From positions 1 to 64,000 of the forward strand of contig NZ_CP016279.1 in NCBI RefSeq assembly GCF_001542625.1: a stretch of 64,000 bases of DNA, written 5' to 3'. The position numbers and the translations under genes are program-made. The notes beneath the pieces were generated by a model. It was not told the origin of the DNA, searched no databases, and saw nothing but the letters and a program-made list of their open reading frames with translations. Of this stretch, positions 22,604 to 30,846 are shown piece after piece (the first letter of the stretch is position 1; each line of letters opens with the position of its first letter). Source of the stretch: Streptomyces griseochromogenes. GTDB taxonomy: Bacteria; Actinomycetota; Actinomycetes; Streptomycetales; Streptomycetaceae.

Positions 22604-24078
22604 CAGGCCAGCGCCAGCAGCAGGATCGGGATCGCCGCCTTCGCCGGCGGGCCGGGACGGCGGCTCGCACGACGGGCCCGGCGGCCGTGGGCGGGGCCCG
22701 GCCCGGCGGGCCGCGCCGCAGGGCGAACCCGGGGATCCTGAGCCGTGTACGAAGCGGTGGAGGCCTCGGCGCGCGGCAGTGCCTGCGGCACCGGGAGCGG
22801 CGGGGCCGCCGGGGCGGGGTGCCAGGCGGCGTACGGCCGCGGATCCGTGGGGGCGTGCGGGGAGAAGACGGCAGGCCCGGTGGCGGGTGTGGGCGGCTGT
22901 TCGGCGGGGTGCGCGCCGTGCGGCGCCTGCAGCCCTGCCTCGTGCGCGGAGGCGGGGGTGTACGGCTGCGGGGGCAGAAGGTGAAAGCTCCCGGTGTCCG
23001 ACATGTCCGGCATGTTCGGCGTGGAGGAAGACGGGTCCGCCGGGGCGGAGGGCGTGGAGTGACGCGCCCCGTCGCCGCCCAGCCGGGGATCGGGGGGTAC
23101 GGCGGCGGAGGCGGGCTCCGCCGTGTTCCCGGTGCCGCCGGTGCCGGGTTCGCGGGTGCCCGGGGCCGATGGTCCCTCCCGCACTCCGGAAGCGCGCTCA
23201 AGGGGACCTTCGGGCCCGAACCCGGGCGGCAGCGGCCCGAGTTGGTCGAAGACCTCGATCAGTTCGTCGTCGGGTCCGGGCTCCGGAAGGAGTTCCGCGG
23301 CCGAGGCGAGTGCCTTGCGTGCTCCCGTGGCCGTACGGAACCGGGCCGCCGGATCGGGCTGGAGCAGGGTGGCGACCACTTGCCACAGCGGCTCGGGAAC
23401 GCCCTTGGGCGGACCGGGTGTTCCGTGCTCCGCGAAGTACTGCACGAGGGCCTTGGCGTCCGGCTTGGCGCCCTCCAGCAGATACAGGGCGACCAGCCCC
23501 ACGGCGAACAGGTCGGCGGGGAAGTCCGGTTCTGACCCCAGCATCTGCTCGGGTGCCAGATAACCGGGCGTGCCCACCACGAGGTTGGTCTCCGTCAGGC
23601 GGGGCTCACCGAACCGCATGGCGATGCCGAAGTCGGACAGCCTGAGCCGCGGCCGCCCGGTGCCGGTGGCTTCGAGCAGCACGTTGGCGGGCTTGATGTC
23701 CCGGTGTACGACGCCCTCCGCGTGGACCGCGGCAAGCCCCGACAGGAGCTGGTCGAGCAGGGTGCACACGAACGCCGGCGGCAGCGGCCCGTAGTCGCCG
23801 ACGAGGTGCACCAGCGAGCCGCCCCCGACCAGGTCCATGGTGAACAGGACCTGGTCATCGTCGGCGGCCCAGCTGGCCGGAGCGAGGACATGGGGGTGAT
23901 CGATGCGCAGGGCCTGCTCCCGTACGAAGCGCAACAGCGAGTGCGCGTCGCGCTGCTGGAGCACCTTGGCGGCCACATAGCGCCGCCGACGGTGGTCCCA
24001 GGCGCGCCATACGGCGCCCACGCCGCCACGCCCGATCGGGTCGGCCAGCTCGTACCGGCCGGCGAAGACCTCACCCAT
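22567..24078 (-). CDS. Serine/threonine protein kinase with C-terminal membrane anchor
   Basis: A 503-residue Hanks-type kinase. The glycine loop GRGGVGAVW (about 17-25), VAAKVL (ATP-binding Lys), HRDIKPANVLLE, DFG and GTPGYLAPEQ are all present, so it should be active. The kinase domain ends near residue 275. A long Pro/Ala-rich linker follows. One hydrophobic segment (IPILLLALACYAVGFWAL) at the extreme C-terminus would be a tail anchor with the kinase in the cytoplasm and no extracellular sensor. It lacks PASTA repeats, unlike the second kinase of this window. It may act on, or with, the convergent anchored surface protein. Confidence 0.92.
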   Translation of the reverse strand: MGEVFAGRYELADPIGRGGVGAVWRAWDHRRRRYVAAKVLQQRDAHSLLRFVREQALRIDHPHVLAPASWAADDDQVLFTMDLVGGGSLVHLVGDYGPLPPAFVCTLLDQLLSGLAAVHAEGVVHRDIKPANVLLEATGTGRPRLRLSDFGIAMRFGEPRLTETNLVVGTPGYLAPEQMLGSEPDFPADLFAVGLVALYLLEGAKPDAKALVQYFAEHGTPGPPKGVPEPLWQVVATLLQPDPAARFRTATGARKALASAAELLPEPGPDDELIEVFDQLGPLPPGFGPEGPLERASGVREGPSAPGTREPGTGGTGNTAEPASAAVPPDPRLGGDGARHSTPSAPADPSSSTPNMPDMSDTGSFHLLPPQPYTPASAHEAGLQAPHGAHPAEQPPTPATGPAVFSPHAPTDPRPYAAWHPAPAAPPLPVPQALPRAEASTASYTAQDPRVRPAARPAGPGPAHGRRARRASRRPGPPAKAAIPILLLALACYAVGFWALTRV

Positions 24079-24115
24079 GGCAGTCCGCCGCTCCTCCCCC
24101 TAGCCCCTCGTTTCC

Positions 24116-24200
24116 CGCTGTTCCCCCTGTTCCCCCTGTTCCCCCTTCCCCTTGTTCCCTCTCTTCCCCTGATTCCCCCGCTTCCCCTGGCTTCCCCTGG
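24116..24200. repeat. Low-complexity TTCCCC/CCTG tract
   Basis: About 85 bp built from imperfect repeats of TTCCCCCTG and TTCCCCTG-type words, strongly strand-asymmetric (almost no A or G on the + strand). It lies between the kinase start and the next gene, in the upstream region of the kinase. It could form unusual DNA structure or vary in length between strains. Confidence 0.7.
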
Positions 24201-24290
24201 ATGAGTGATACGACCCCGCCCGCCCGCCTCGAACGGGCGGTTCCCCCTCGGCCCGGCCCCCGGACCCCTTCGCGGAACCGGGCCCCGGGG

Positions 24291-24839
24291 TCAGTTCTGG
24301 TGGGACTGGTAGTGCGCGACCGCGTCGGAGGTGCGGCCGGCGCCGTAGACCCGGAGGAACTCTGCCAGCTCGGGGTGGGTCGGGGCGAGAGTGTCGGCAG
24401 CGTCGATGATGTCGCCGGCGGCGGCCACCGAGCGCAGCAGCGACTGGATCTCGCGCACCACGCGCTTGACCGTCGGCGCCCCAGAACTGCTCGTCGTCTG
24501 CGTGGTGTTGCTGAGCACGGATCCCCCCTGTGACTTCTTGATCTCGTCCATGCGGTCGGTGGCCTCGGCCGCGCTGACGCTGCCGTCCGCGACCTGCGCC
24601 GCCAGCTCCTGAAGCAGCTGCACCCGCTGGACCACGGCGGGATTGCCGATCTTGGCTCGCTGGCCGCTCATCAGCTGCGACAGCATCGGAGCGGACAGGC
24701 CCAGGACCGCCGCGAGACGGGCCTGGTTGAGCCCGAGATCTTCGATGAGCTTACGGAAGAGCGCCCCCAGCGGCTCCCCGTACCAGTTCCGCTGCAGCTC
24801 CCGCGCTCTCGCGGTGGCTTCCTGCTGTGCGGCGTCCAT
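24291..24839 (-). CDS. XRE-type helix-turn-helix DNA-binding protein
   Basis: A 182-residue regulator-like protein. A Cro/CI-type HTH lies at about 26-65 (LFRKLIEDLGLNQARLAAVLGLSAPMLSQLMSGQR). The remaining part is helical, with a Ser/Thr-rich stretch (about 108-121) and a conserved C-terminal helical domain ending AVAHYQSHQN. No membrane segment. It lies upstream of the kinase in the same direction, separated by the C-rich tract. Target and signal are unknown. Confidence 0.8.
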   Translation of the reverse strand: MDAAQQEATARARELQRNWYGEPLGALFRKLIEDLGLNQARLAAVLGLSAPMLSQLMSGQRAKIGNPAVVQRVQLLQELAAQVADGSVSAAEATDRMDEIKKSQGGSVLSNTTQTTSSSGAPTVKRVVREIQSLLRSVAAAGDIIDAADTLAPTHPELAEFLRVYGAGRTSDAVAHYQSHQN

Positions 24840-25023
24840 TGCGTCTCCCCATCGCTTCCCCTAAATACCGCGGTTCGCTGTAGCGAACCATGTCGAGCAT
24901 CTTACGGAGAGTGGTCATCCACGGGGACCCCCAATCTTTTTGCGGGATACGGGGGGTGACCCGGTACTCTGGTCTGCGGCACGAGCCGGAGTACGCGCTA
25001 CTCACGGCTGCCGCTTCCCTCAC

Positions 25024-25096
25024 GGGGCCTTAGCTCAGTTGGTAGAGCGCCGTCTTTGCATGGCGGATGTCAGGGGTTCGACTCCCCTAGGCTCCA
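25024..25096 (+). tRNA. tRNA-Ala(TGC)
   Basis: A 73-nt cloverleaf. The acceptor GGGGCCT pairs with AGGCTCC (one G-T pair) and A is the discriminator. The D-arm contains AGCTCAGTTGGTAGAGC. The anticodon loop TTTGCAT gives TGC. The T-arm contains GGGGTTCGACTCCCC. CCA is not encoded. Its terminator hairpin is duplicated about 19.8 kb downstream, marking an insertion next to this gene. Confidence 0.97.
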
Positions 25097-25104
25097 CTCT
25101 GTGA

Positions 25105-25143
25105 GACCCCTCTGACCTGCGGAAACGCGGTTGGAGGGGTCTT
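25105..25143 (+). terminator. tRNA-Ala terminator; left copy of the island's direct repeat
   Basis: A hairpin with outer stem AGACCCCTC / GAGGGGTCT (25104-25112 with 25134-25142) followed by TTTTTG. The same 39 bases recur at 44930-44968 with one difference (C versus T at position 24 of the repeat). Everything between belongs to a block absent from the conserved gene order tRNA-Ala / DUF5324 / PPIase that I know from Streptomyces. Confidence 0.85.
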
Positions 25144-25144
25144 T

Positions 25145-25608
25145 TTGCGCCGGTTTTCCGTGTTGGTGTGTCAGCACGGTGGTGCTGACACACGTGTGCG
25201 GAGGCCCGTGTTCGTGGGGTTTCGGGGCAGCGCATCTCCCCTGTGGATCCCCTGGTAACGCGGCGTTCGCCGGTGCTCGCGGCCGAGTGCGGCGCCACGA
25301 TGGACGGTCTCTTGGGGCAGCCGGCCTTCCGGGAGCCGGCCGAGGAGGAGCGTGAGAGTGCGCCCGGGATGCCGTACATCGAGACCGGCCACCAGCGCGG
25401 CGGCATTCCTGTGCTGTCGCCATGCGTCCTGGCCGCCGACCGGCTTGCGTGTGCACCGGGCGGGAAACACCTCGTCGCGCTGCCGTGGCCGGCGCGGATC
25501 CATGACTGCTGGGACCGTGGAATCGCCCTGGAGCGGGCCCGGCGGGTATCGGTCAGGACATGGAGTCGCGCCAGCCGACGACGGGCCGTTGCACACAGTC
25601 GGTGCCTC
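25145..25608. other. Gene-poor left edge of the island
   Basis: About 460 bp with open frames in several phases but none with a recognisable protein, ribosome site or consistent codon bias. It may be a decayed gene or mobile element remnant. I cannot name one. Confidence 0.35.
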
Positions 25609-26466
25609 CTACGCGTGCTGCAGCTCGTCGGCCGCCCGCCAGGTCTGGTCGGCGAAGCGCGCGGCTTGAGGGTGGGCACCGTGCGAGGGGTGGGCGAGAT
25701 AGGCAGGCACGGTGGGTGCGCCGGTCAGCGGGACAAGGCGGACGCCGGGGTGCATGTAGCGGCGGGCGGCGGAGACCGGAGCAGTGCCCACACCGAGGCC
25801 GACGGCCACCTTTTCCAGCCATTCGTCGAAGTTGCGGCATTCGGCGCCGACCACTGGCCGGCTGCCGTCGGGCCACATGTCGGGGAAGGTGGTGCCGCTG
25901 ACGGTGTTGACGACCAGCGGCAGGCCGGCGAGTTCGGCCCAGTCGAGTTCGGTGCGTTCGGCCAGCTGCCAGCTCGCGGGGACAGCCGCGATACGGGACT
26001 CCTCGAAGAGGAGGACGCCGCGCAGTCCCTTCGGCAGGGGCGCGCTGCGCAGCAGGGCCAGATGTGCCTCGCCGGTGTCGAGTCCGGCCTGGGGGGTGTC
26101 GCAGCGGATGAATTCGACTCCGACTCCGGTCTCCTCGCCGAACCGGGCGGCGAGTCGCGACAATCCCTCGGGCAGTCCCCAGCTGAACCCGATGCGCAGT
26201 TTCTCCCCTTTCTGTAAATCCCCCAGCGTCGAGTCGAGCTGGCGCAACAGCGGGGTGACGGCCTCCCGCAGGATCTTGCCTTTGTCGGTCAGCTCCGTTC
26301 TGCGTGTGCTGCGTTCGAAAAGCCTCACGCCCAGGGACTCCTCGAGAGTCCTGATGTTGCGGGTCAGGGTCGGCTGGGTGAGATGCAGGCGGCGGCCGGC
26401 AGCCGTGAAGCCTCCTTCCTCGGCCACGGCCAGAAAGCAGCGCAGGTGACGGAGATCGATGTTCAT
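25609..26466 (-). CDS. LysR-family transcriptional regulator
   Basis: A 285-residue regulator. The winged HTH at the N-terminus (MNIDLRHLRCFLAVAEEGGF...RLHLTQPTLTRNIRTLEESLG, residues 1-60) is classic LysR. A periplasmic-binding-like effector domain follows (about 90-280). I chose ATG 26466 as the family's standard N-terminus. It is divergent from the carrier-protein operon across a 565-bp spacer, the usual arrangement for a LysR activator controlling the adjacent genes in response to a pathway metabolite. Confidence 0.9.
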   Translation of the reverse strand: MNIDLRHLRCFLAVAEEGGFTAAGRRLHLTQPTLTRNIRTLEESLGVRLFERSTRRTELTDKGKILREAVTPLLRQLDSTLGDLQKGEKLRIGFSWGLPEGLSRLAARFGEETGVGVEFIRCDTPQAGLDTGEAHLALLRSAPLPKGLRGVLLFEESRIAAVPASWQLAERTELDWAELAGLPLVVNTVSGTTFPDMWPDGSRPVVGAECRNFDEWLEKVAVGLGVGTAPVSAARRYMHPGVRLVPLTGAPTVPAYLAHPSHGAHPQAARFADQTWRAADELQHA

Positions 26467-27031
26467 TCGTCGAGTGTATAGGTGGTTCAGCGAAATAATT
26501 TCTCCACCCCCTGCCCAGTGTCTAGTGTTCTGGGTATAGCCGAGCGGACGGAGTGCCCGGGAAGCATGGGCCGATAGCCGACGCCGCTGGTGTGCAGTCA
26601 TGTGTTACGGGGGTAACGTGCAGGGAGCGTTGGTGCGCGCCGTCAATCGGCATAGCGCAGGAATCGGCCAAGGGGAAGGTCAAGGGACCCGTGGTCGGCC
26701 GGGCTGCCACAGAGGTGCCCGTGCCTCAATCTGCTTTCTTCACGGCTGCTGAGGACCCTTCGTAGACCAGTTGTCGACCGCGTCGCCCATCGGTGGCGTG
26801 GGGTGTGGCACGGGTGATCCGATGTAATGCGATGTGTTGGCCTTGTGTCGATTTTATGTCGATGGCCGCCATCCTCTCGAAAGTTATCTCCTCAACTATT
26901 GTCGCCGACGGCTTTCCGGCCTGTCCATCAATTCCGTCCCGCGCCGCGGCAGGCCGTCGCGGGGTGATTCTGGTCGGGCTTTCCGGAAATTCCCGTTCTG
27001 CTGCCGTAGATCACTGAGAAGGATTTTTGCT
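26467..27031. promoter_or_regulatory. Divergent control region between the LysR gene and the operon
   Basis: A 565-bp spacer without a credible gene and visibly more AT-rich than its surroundings (for example 26470-26510 and 26820-26900). It should contain the operon promoter and LysR sites. I see no single decisive T-N11-A box. A leader of some length before GTG 27032 is possible. Confidence 0.45.
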
Positions 27032-27814
27032 GTGCCTGTAATCAATACGAGCAACGGTCCCCTTGAACATGTCGTCATCGACGGAGACCCGGACCTGGCA
27101 CCTCTGGTCTTCCTGCACGGCGGACTTGGCTGTCTCGCGGCCTGGGGGCGCTTTCCCGCCCGGCTGGCCGCCGCCACCGGGCGCCGCGCACTGGTCTATT
27201 CCCGCCACGGCAACGGCGGCAGCGGTCCCGACCCGCTGCCCCGTACCCCGCGCTACATGCACGAGCACGCCCAGGACGTGCTGCCCGAACTGCTGGCTGC
27301 GCTGGGCATGCACCGCCCCGTCCTGGTCGGCCACAGCGACGGCGCCTCCATCGCCCTGCTGTATGCCTCGGCGCACCCCGTCGAAGCGGTCGTCGGGATG
27401 GGCCCGCACATGTACTTCGAGGACGAGAACCGCATCGGCATCGAGAATGCCCGCGCCTCCTACGACGCGGGCCCGCTCGCCAAGAAGATGGCCATGGTGC
27501 ACGACGACCCCCGGGGGGTCTTCGACCGCTGGAGCGGCGTCTGGCTCTCGCCCGCCTTCCGCAGCTGGTCCATCGAGAACGACCTCGACGTCACCGCGCC
27601 GGTGCTGGTGATCCAGGGCGACGCGGACGAGTACGGCTCCATGGCCCAGGTCGACGCCGTCGAGCGCGCGGTCAGCGGCCCGTTCGGGCGCCTGGTCCCC
27701 GAGGGGTGCGACCACTACCCCTATCTGGTGTGCCCGGATCTGGTCACCGACACCGTCTGCGCCTTTCTCGCCGAGCAGACCGGGCACGCCCGGTCCGTGG
27801 AGGCCGCCCGATGA
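27032..27814 (+). CDS. Alpha/beta-hydrolase, first gene of the island operon
   Basis: A 260-residue alpha/beta-hydrolase with the oxyanion-hole motif HGGLG (29-33), the nucleophile elbow GHSDG (Ser102), an acid in GDADEYG (Asp199) and the catalytic His228 (CDHYP). The triad is complete. GTG 27032 follows GAGAAGGA. The stop overlaps the next ATG (ATGA). In a carrier-protein pathway it could be the releasing or editing thioesterase, or hydrolyse an intermediate; the sequence does not decide. Other members of the fold (haloperoxidase-like, ester hydrolase) are possible. Confidence 0.85.
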   Translation: MPVINTSNGPLEHVVIDGDPDLAPLVFLHGGLGCLAAWGRFPARLAAATGRRALVYSRHGNGGSGPDPLPRTPRYMHEHAQDVLPELLAALGMHRPVLVGHSDGASIALLYASAHPVEAVVGMGPHMYFEDENRIGIENARASYDAGPLAKKMAMVHDDPRGVFDRWSGVWLSPAFRSWSIENDLDVTAPVLVIQGDADEYGSMAQVDAVERAVSGPFGRLVPEGCDHYPYLVCPDLVTDTVCAFLAEQTGHARSVEAAR

Positions 27815-29385
27815 CCGCGCAGGCCCCCGTCCGCCTCGACGCCCTGCTGGCCCGCTCCGCGCAGGCGCACCCCGACCGGACCGCCCTGGAGGGGGCCGGT
27901 GAGAGCTGGACGTACGCCCGACTCGACCGCGCCGTCGACGCGTTGGCGGACAGGCTGACCGCCGCCGGCGTCGCCCCGGGCGACCGGGTCGGCGTCTATG
28001 CCCCCAAGACCCCGGCCACCGTCATCGCCCTGTACGCGGTGCTGCGGGCCGGCGCGGTGACCGCGCCTCTCGACGTGGCCGACCCGCCGGAACGTACTGC
28101 CCGCATGATCCGCAACGCGGGGCTGTCCCTGCTGCTGACCTGTGACCGCTCCCTGGCCGGGGCCCACCGCGCCGCCACCCGCGCCCGCGACGGTGCGCCG
28201 GCCGATGAGGGCCCCCTGGAGCACGGCCTGCACTGGGTGCGGATCCTCGCCGCCGAGGAACGGCCCGTGCCGCTGCCCGCGCCCACCGACTCCGGCGGCT
28301 ACATCCTCTTCACCTCCGGCAGCACCGGCTGGCCCAAGGGCGTTCTGCTCTCGCACGAGAACGTCGCGCACTACGCGCTGTGGGCCGCCGGCGAGTTCGG
28401 CCTCACTCCGCAGGACCGGATCGGCTCGCAGGCCGCCCTCACCTTCGACCTGACCACCTTCGACCTGTTCAGCGCCGCCGCAGCAGGGGCCTGCACGGTC
28501 CTCATGCCGGACGTGCTGCGGGCCTTCCCGCGCGATGTCGTCGGATGGCTGACCGAGCAGCGCATCACCGCCTTCATGGCCGTGCCGTCCCTCTACCACA
28601 ACATGCTCCAGCAGGGCGGCATCGCCGACGCCCCGCCGCCGGCCCTGCGTATCGCGGCCTTCGGCGGAGAGGCGTTCGCCCCCGAACTGCTGGAACGGTA
28701 TCTGGGGCTGCTGGACGGGGTGCCCTTCTACAACCTGTACGGGCCCACCGAGACGAACGCCTGCACCTACTACCGGGTGCCGGCCGACTGGACCGCCGAC
28801 CAGGAGCTGCCCATCGGCCGCGGTATCGGCGGCGTCCACATCGAAGTGCTCGACGGGGACGGCCGGCGCACCGACGGCGAAGGCGAGATCCACATCGCCG
28901 GACCCGTCGTCTTCCAGGGCTATCTGCGCGGCGGCGCACTCGACGACCCCACCGTCACGGTCACCTGCCGTGACGGCGTGGCCCGCCGCGCCTACGCCAG
29001 CGGCGACCTCGGCCGGATCACGTCCGACGGCCGGGTCTTCCTGCGGGGCCGGCGCGACAACCAGGTCAAGCGGCGGGGCCACCGTATCGACCTGATGGAC
29101 GTGGAGAACGCCGTCCTGGAGCTGCCGCAGGTGGCCACCGCCGCGGTCGTCGCCAAGGACGGCCCGTACTCCGGCCAGATCTGGGCCTACGCACAGACCG
29201 ACGCCACCGAGCGGGAGGTCCTGGCCGCCCTGCGCGACGTGCTGCCCAAGCGGATGCTTCCCGACCGGGTCGTTCCGCTCACCACCCTGCCCACCACCAC
29301 CAGCGGGAAGGTCGACCGCCGCGCCCTGAGCGACACCGACGACCGCACCGCCGGCCCCGCACTTCCGAAGGAGATCACCGTATGA
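27811..29385 (+). CDS. Free-standing amino-acid adenylation enzyme (NRPS A-domain type)
   Basis: A 524-residue ATP-dependent ligase that activates an amino acid and loads a carrier protein. Motifs: A3 FTSGSTGWPKGV (167-178), A5 NLYGPTETN (308-316), A7 YASGDLGR, A8 GRRDNQVKRRGHRIDLMDVE and A10 Lys500 in TSGKVDRRAL. Aligned by eye to the GrsA pocket, the specificity residues read D213 L214 F217 A257 A283 G285 L309 A317 C318 K500. The D-L-x...L-x-C frame resembles the stand-alone prolyl enzymes of pyrrole pathways (code about DLLYLALVC). Two bulky positions are Ala here, which suggests a related but larger or different substrate. No fused condensation or carrier domain. The D-Asp at 213 indicates an alpha-amino substrate. 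Confidence 0.9.
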   Translation: MTAQAPVRLDALLARSAQAHPDRTALEGAGESWTYARLDRAVDALADRLTAAGVAPGDRVGVYAPKTPATVIALYAVLRAGAVTAPLDVADPPERTARMIRNAGLSLLLTCDRSLAGAHRAATRARDGAPADEGPLEHGLHWVRILAAEERPVPLPAPTDSGGYILFTSGSTGWPKGVLLSHENVAHYALWAAGEFGLTPQDRIGSQAALTFDLTTFDLFSAAAAGACTVLMPDVLRAFPRDVVGWLTEQRITAFMAVPSLYHNMLQQGGIADAPPPALRIAAFGGEAFAPELLERYLGLLDGVPFYNLYGPTETNACTYYRVPADWTADQELPIGRGIGGVHIEVLDGDGRRTDGEGEIHIAGPVVFQGYLRGGALDDPTVTVTCRDGVARRAYASGDLGRITSDGRVFLRGRRDNQVKRRGHRIDLMDVENAVLELPQVATAAVVAKDGPYSGQIWAYAQTDATEREVLAALRDVLPKRMLPDRVVPLTTLPTTTSGKVDRRALSDTDDRTAGPALPKEITV

Positions 29386-29645
29386 ACAGCGTCGAAGAAC
29401 TCTGCACCCTCATCGGCAGCCGTATCACCTGGGGACGCGGCGAGGACGCCGGCTCCCTCGACGCCGACACCCCGCTGCTCGAGATGGGCCTCGTCGACTC
29501 GCTGGCGATCATGGAGATCGTCGCGGCGCTCCACAAGGAAGCCGGTGTCGCCCTGCCCGACACCGAGATCGTCGCCGCCAACTTCCGCAGCCCCAGGGCT
29601 CTTTGGGACGCCATCGAGAACCTCTCCGGCGAGGGCCGCAAATGA
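29382..29645 (+). CDS. Free-standing acyl/peptidyl carrier protein
   Basis: An 87-residue carrier protein with the phosphopantetheine attachment Ser40 in MGLVDSLAIMEI and the helical pattern of the family. The DSL motif follows a Gly-Leu-Val rather than the Gly-Gly-Asp/His context of modular NRPS carriers, as in stand-alone carriers of the PltL/D-alanyl type. It starts within the adenylation gene's stop (ATGA) and ends overlapping the dehydrogenase ATG, so the stoichiometry of the three proteins is coupled. No phosphopantetheinyl transferase is in the window. Confidence 0.92.
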   Translation: MNSVEELCTLIGSRITWGRGEDAGSLDADTPLLEMGLVDSLAIMEIVAALHKEAGVALPDTEIVAANFRSPRALWDAIENLSGEGRK

Positions 29646-30802
29646 GCCTGGCGGCCACTGCGGCGCTGCGCACCGGCGCACCGGAGACCGAACAGCTCGT
29701 CGACACCTACCGTGACCTCGCCGCACCGGTGGTCGAGCGGATCGCGGACAAGGACTTCACCGCCCAGTGGCAGGCCATGGCCGACCTCGGTGTGCTCCGG
29801 CTCGCCTCGCCGGACGCCACGGCACCCGGCCCGGTCACCCGCTCACTCGCCATGATCGAGGGCATCGGTCTGGCCGGCGCCGACCCGGGGCTGTGCTACG
29901 CGCTGGCCTCGCAGATCTTCGGGATGCAGTTCCCGCTCCGGGACGCCCTCGGCGCCGACGCCTGGCGCGCGGTGGCCGACGTCCAGCAGGGCCGGGTGCT
30001 GCTGTGCCACGCGCTGACCGAACGCGGCGGCGGCAGCGACCCGTTCTCCATGCGGACCCGCGCCCGGCGCGACGGAGACGGCTTCGTGCTCGACGGCGCC
30101 AAGACGTTCATCACCGCCGCCCCCGTGGCCGACCGGGCGATCGTCTTCGCCCGTACCGCCGAGGGACGCTCGCCGTTCGCACTGTCCGCGTTCCTCTTCC
30201 CGCTCGACCTGCCGGGGATCCGCCGCGGCGAGACCTTCACCAAGACCGCACTGCCCACCGTGCCGATGGGGGAGCTCCTCTTCGAGGGCGCCCGGCTGCC
30301 GGGGAGCGCGCTGCTCGGCGAGGAGGGCTCCGGACTTGCGGTGATGGCCTCCACCACCGCCTGGGAACGCTCCGTCATCCTCGGTTACGCCCTCGGCCCG
30401 ATGCAGCGCCTCGTGACCCGTACCGTCGACTGGGCCGCGGACCGCGACCACTTCGGCCGCCGTATGGGAGCGAGTCACCAGGTCGCGGCCCGGGTCAGCG
30501 ACATGGCCCTGGCGCTGCACCGCTCCCGCGTCCAGCTCTACGCGATGGCCGCCCGGCTCGACGCCGGCACGCCCGCCCGGCAGCTGGCCGCCGAAGCGGC
30601 CCTCACCAAGATCTCCGTCTCCGAGGACTACGTACGGATGACCGAGCACGCCACCGCGCTGTCCGGCGTCCGTGCCTTCCTCCCCGACTCCGAACTCGCC
30701 GCCGACCTGGCCGGCCCCATGGCGGCCCTCACCTACGCCGGTCCGAACGACCTGCTGCGTGTGGGTGTCGCACGGCAACTCGGCCTGCCCGTCGAGAACT
30801 GA
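29642..30802 (+). CDS. Acyl-CoA dehydrogenase-like flavoprotein (probable carrier-bound substrate oxidase)
   Basis: A 386-residue FAD enzyme with LTERGGGSDP (FAD/substrate signature), DGAKTFITAAPVADRA and the C-terminal YAGPNDLLRVGVA. The medium-chain-type catalytic Glu (YEG) is Ala here. However, Glu242 in AWERSVILGYALG aligns with the catalytic Glu of isovaleryl-CoA dehydrogenase (LERLVLAGGPLG). That placement is also used by enzymes acting on alpha/beta-branched or aminoacyl thioesters such as prolyl-carrier oxidases. The likely reaction is alpha,beta-desaturation of the carrier-bound amino acid. Tight overlap with the carrier gene supports it. Confidence 0.88.
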   Translation: MSLAATAALRTGAPETEQLVDTYRDLAAPVVERIADKDFTAQWQAMADLGVLRLASPDATAPGPVTRSLAMIEGIGLAGADPGLCYALASQIFGMQFPLRDALGADAWRAVADVQQGRVLLCHALTERGGGSDPFSMRTRARRDGDGFVLDGAKTFITAAPVADRAIVFARTAEGRSPFALSAFLFPLDLPGIRRGETFTKTALPTVPMGELLFEGARLPGSALLGEEGSGLAVMASTTAWERSVILGYALGPMQRLVTRTVDWAADRDHFGRRMGASHQVAARVSDMALALHRSRVQLYAMAARLDAGTPARQLAAEAALTKISVSEDYVRMTEHATALSGVRAFLPDSELAADLAGPMAALTYAGPNDLLRVGVARQLGLPVEN

Positions 30803-30846
30803 CCGGTCGAGACCCGACCGGCCGCCCACCGACTCCAAGGACTTCG

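Noticed and set aside
25243..26217. A 324-codon rightward open frame over the island's left edge and the LysR gene
   Set aside because: Most of it is antisense to the LysR gene and the remainder has no recognisable protein features.
27811..29645. Assigning the adenylation-carrier pair to beta-alanine because of the neighbouring panD
   Set aside because: The pocket keeps the Asp typical for alpha-amino substrates and lacks the pattern I associate with beta-alanine activation; the link remains only a possibility.
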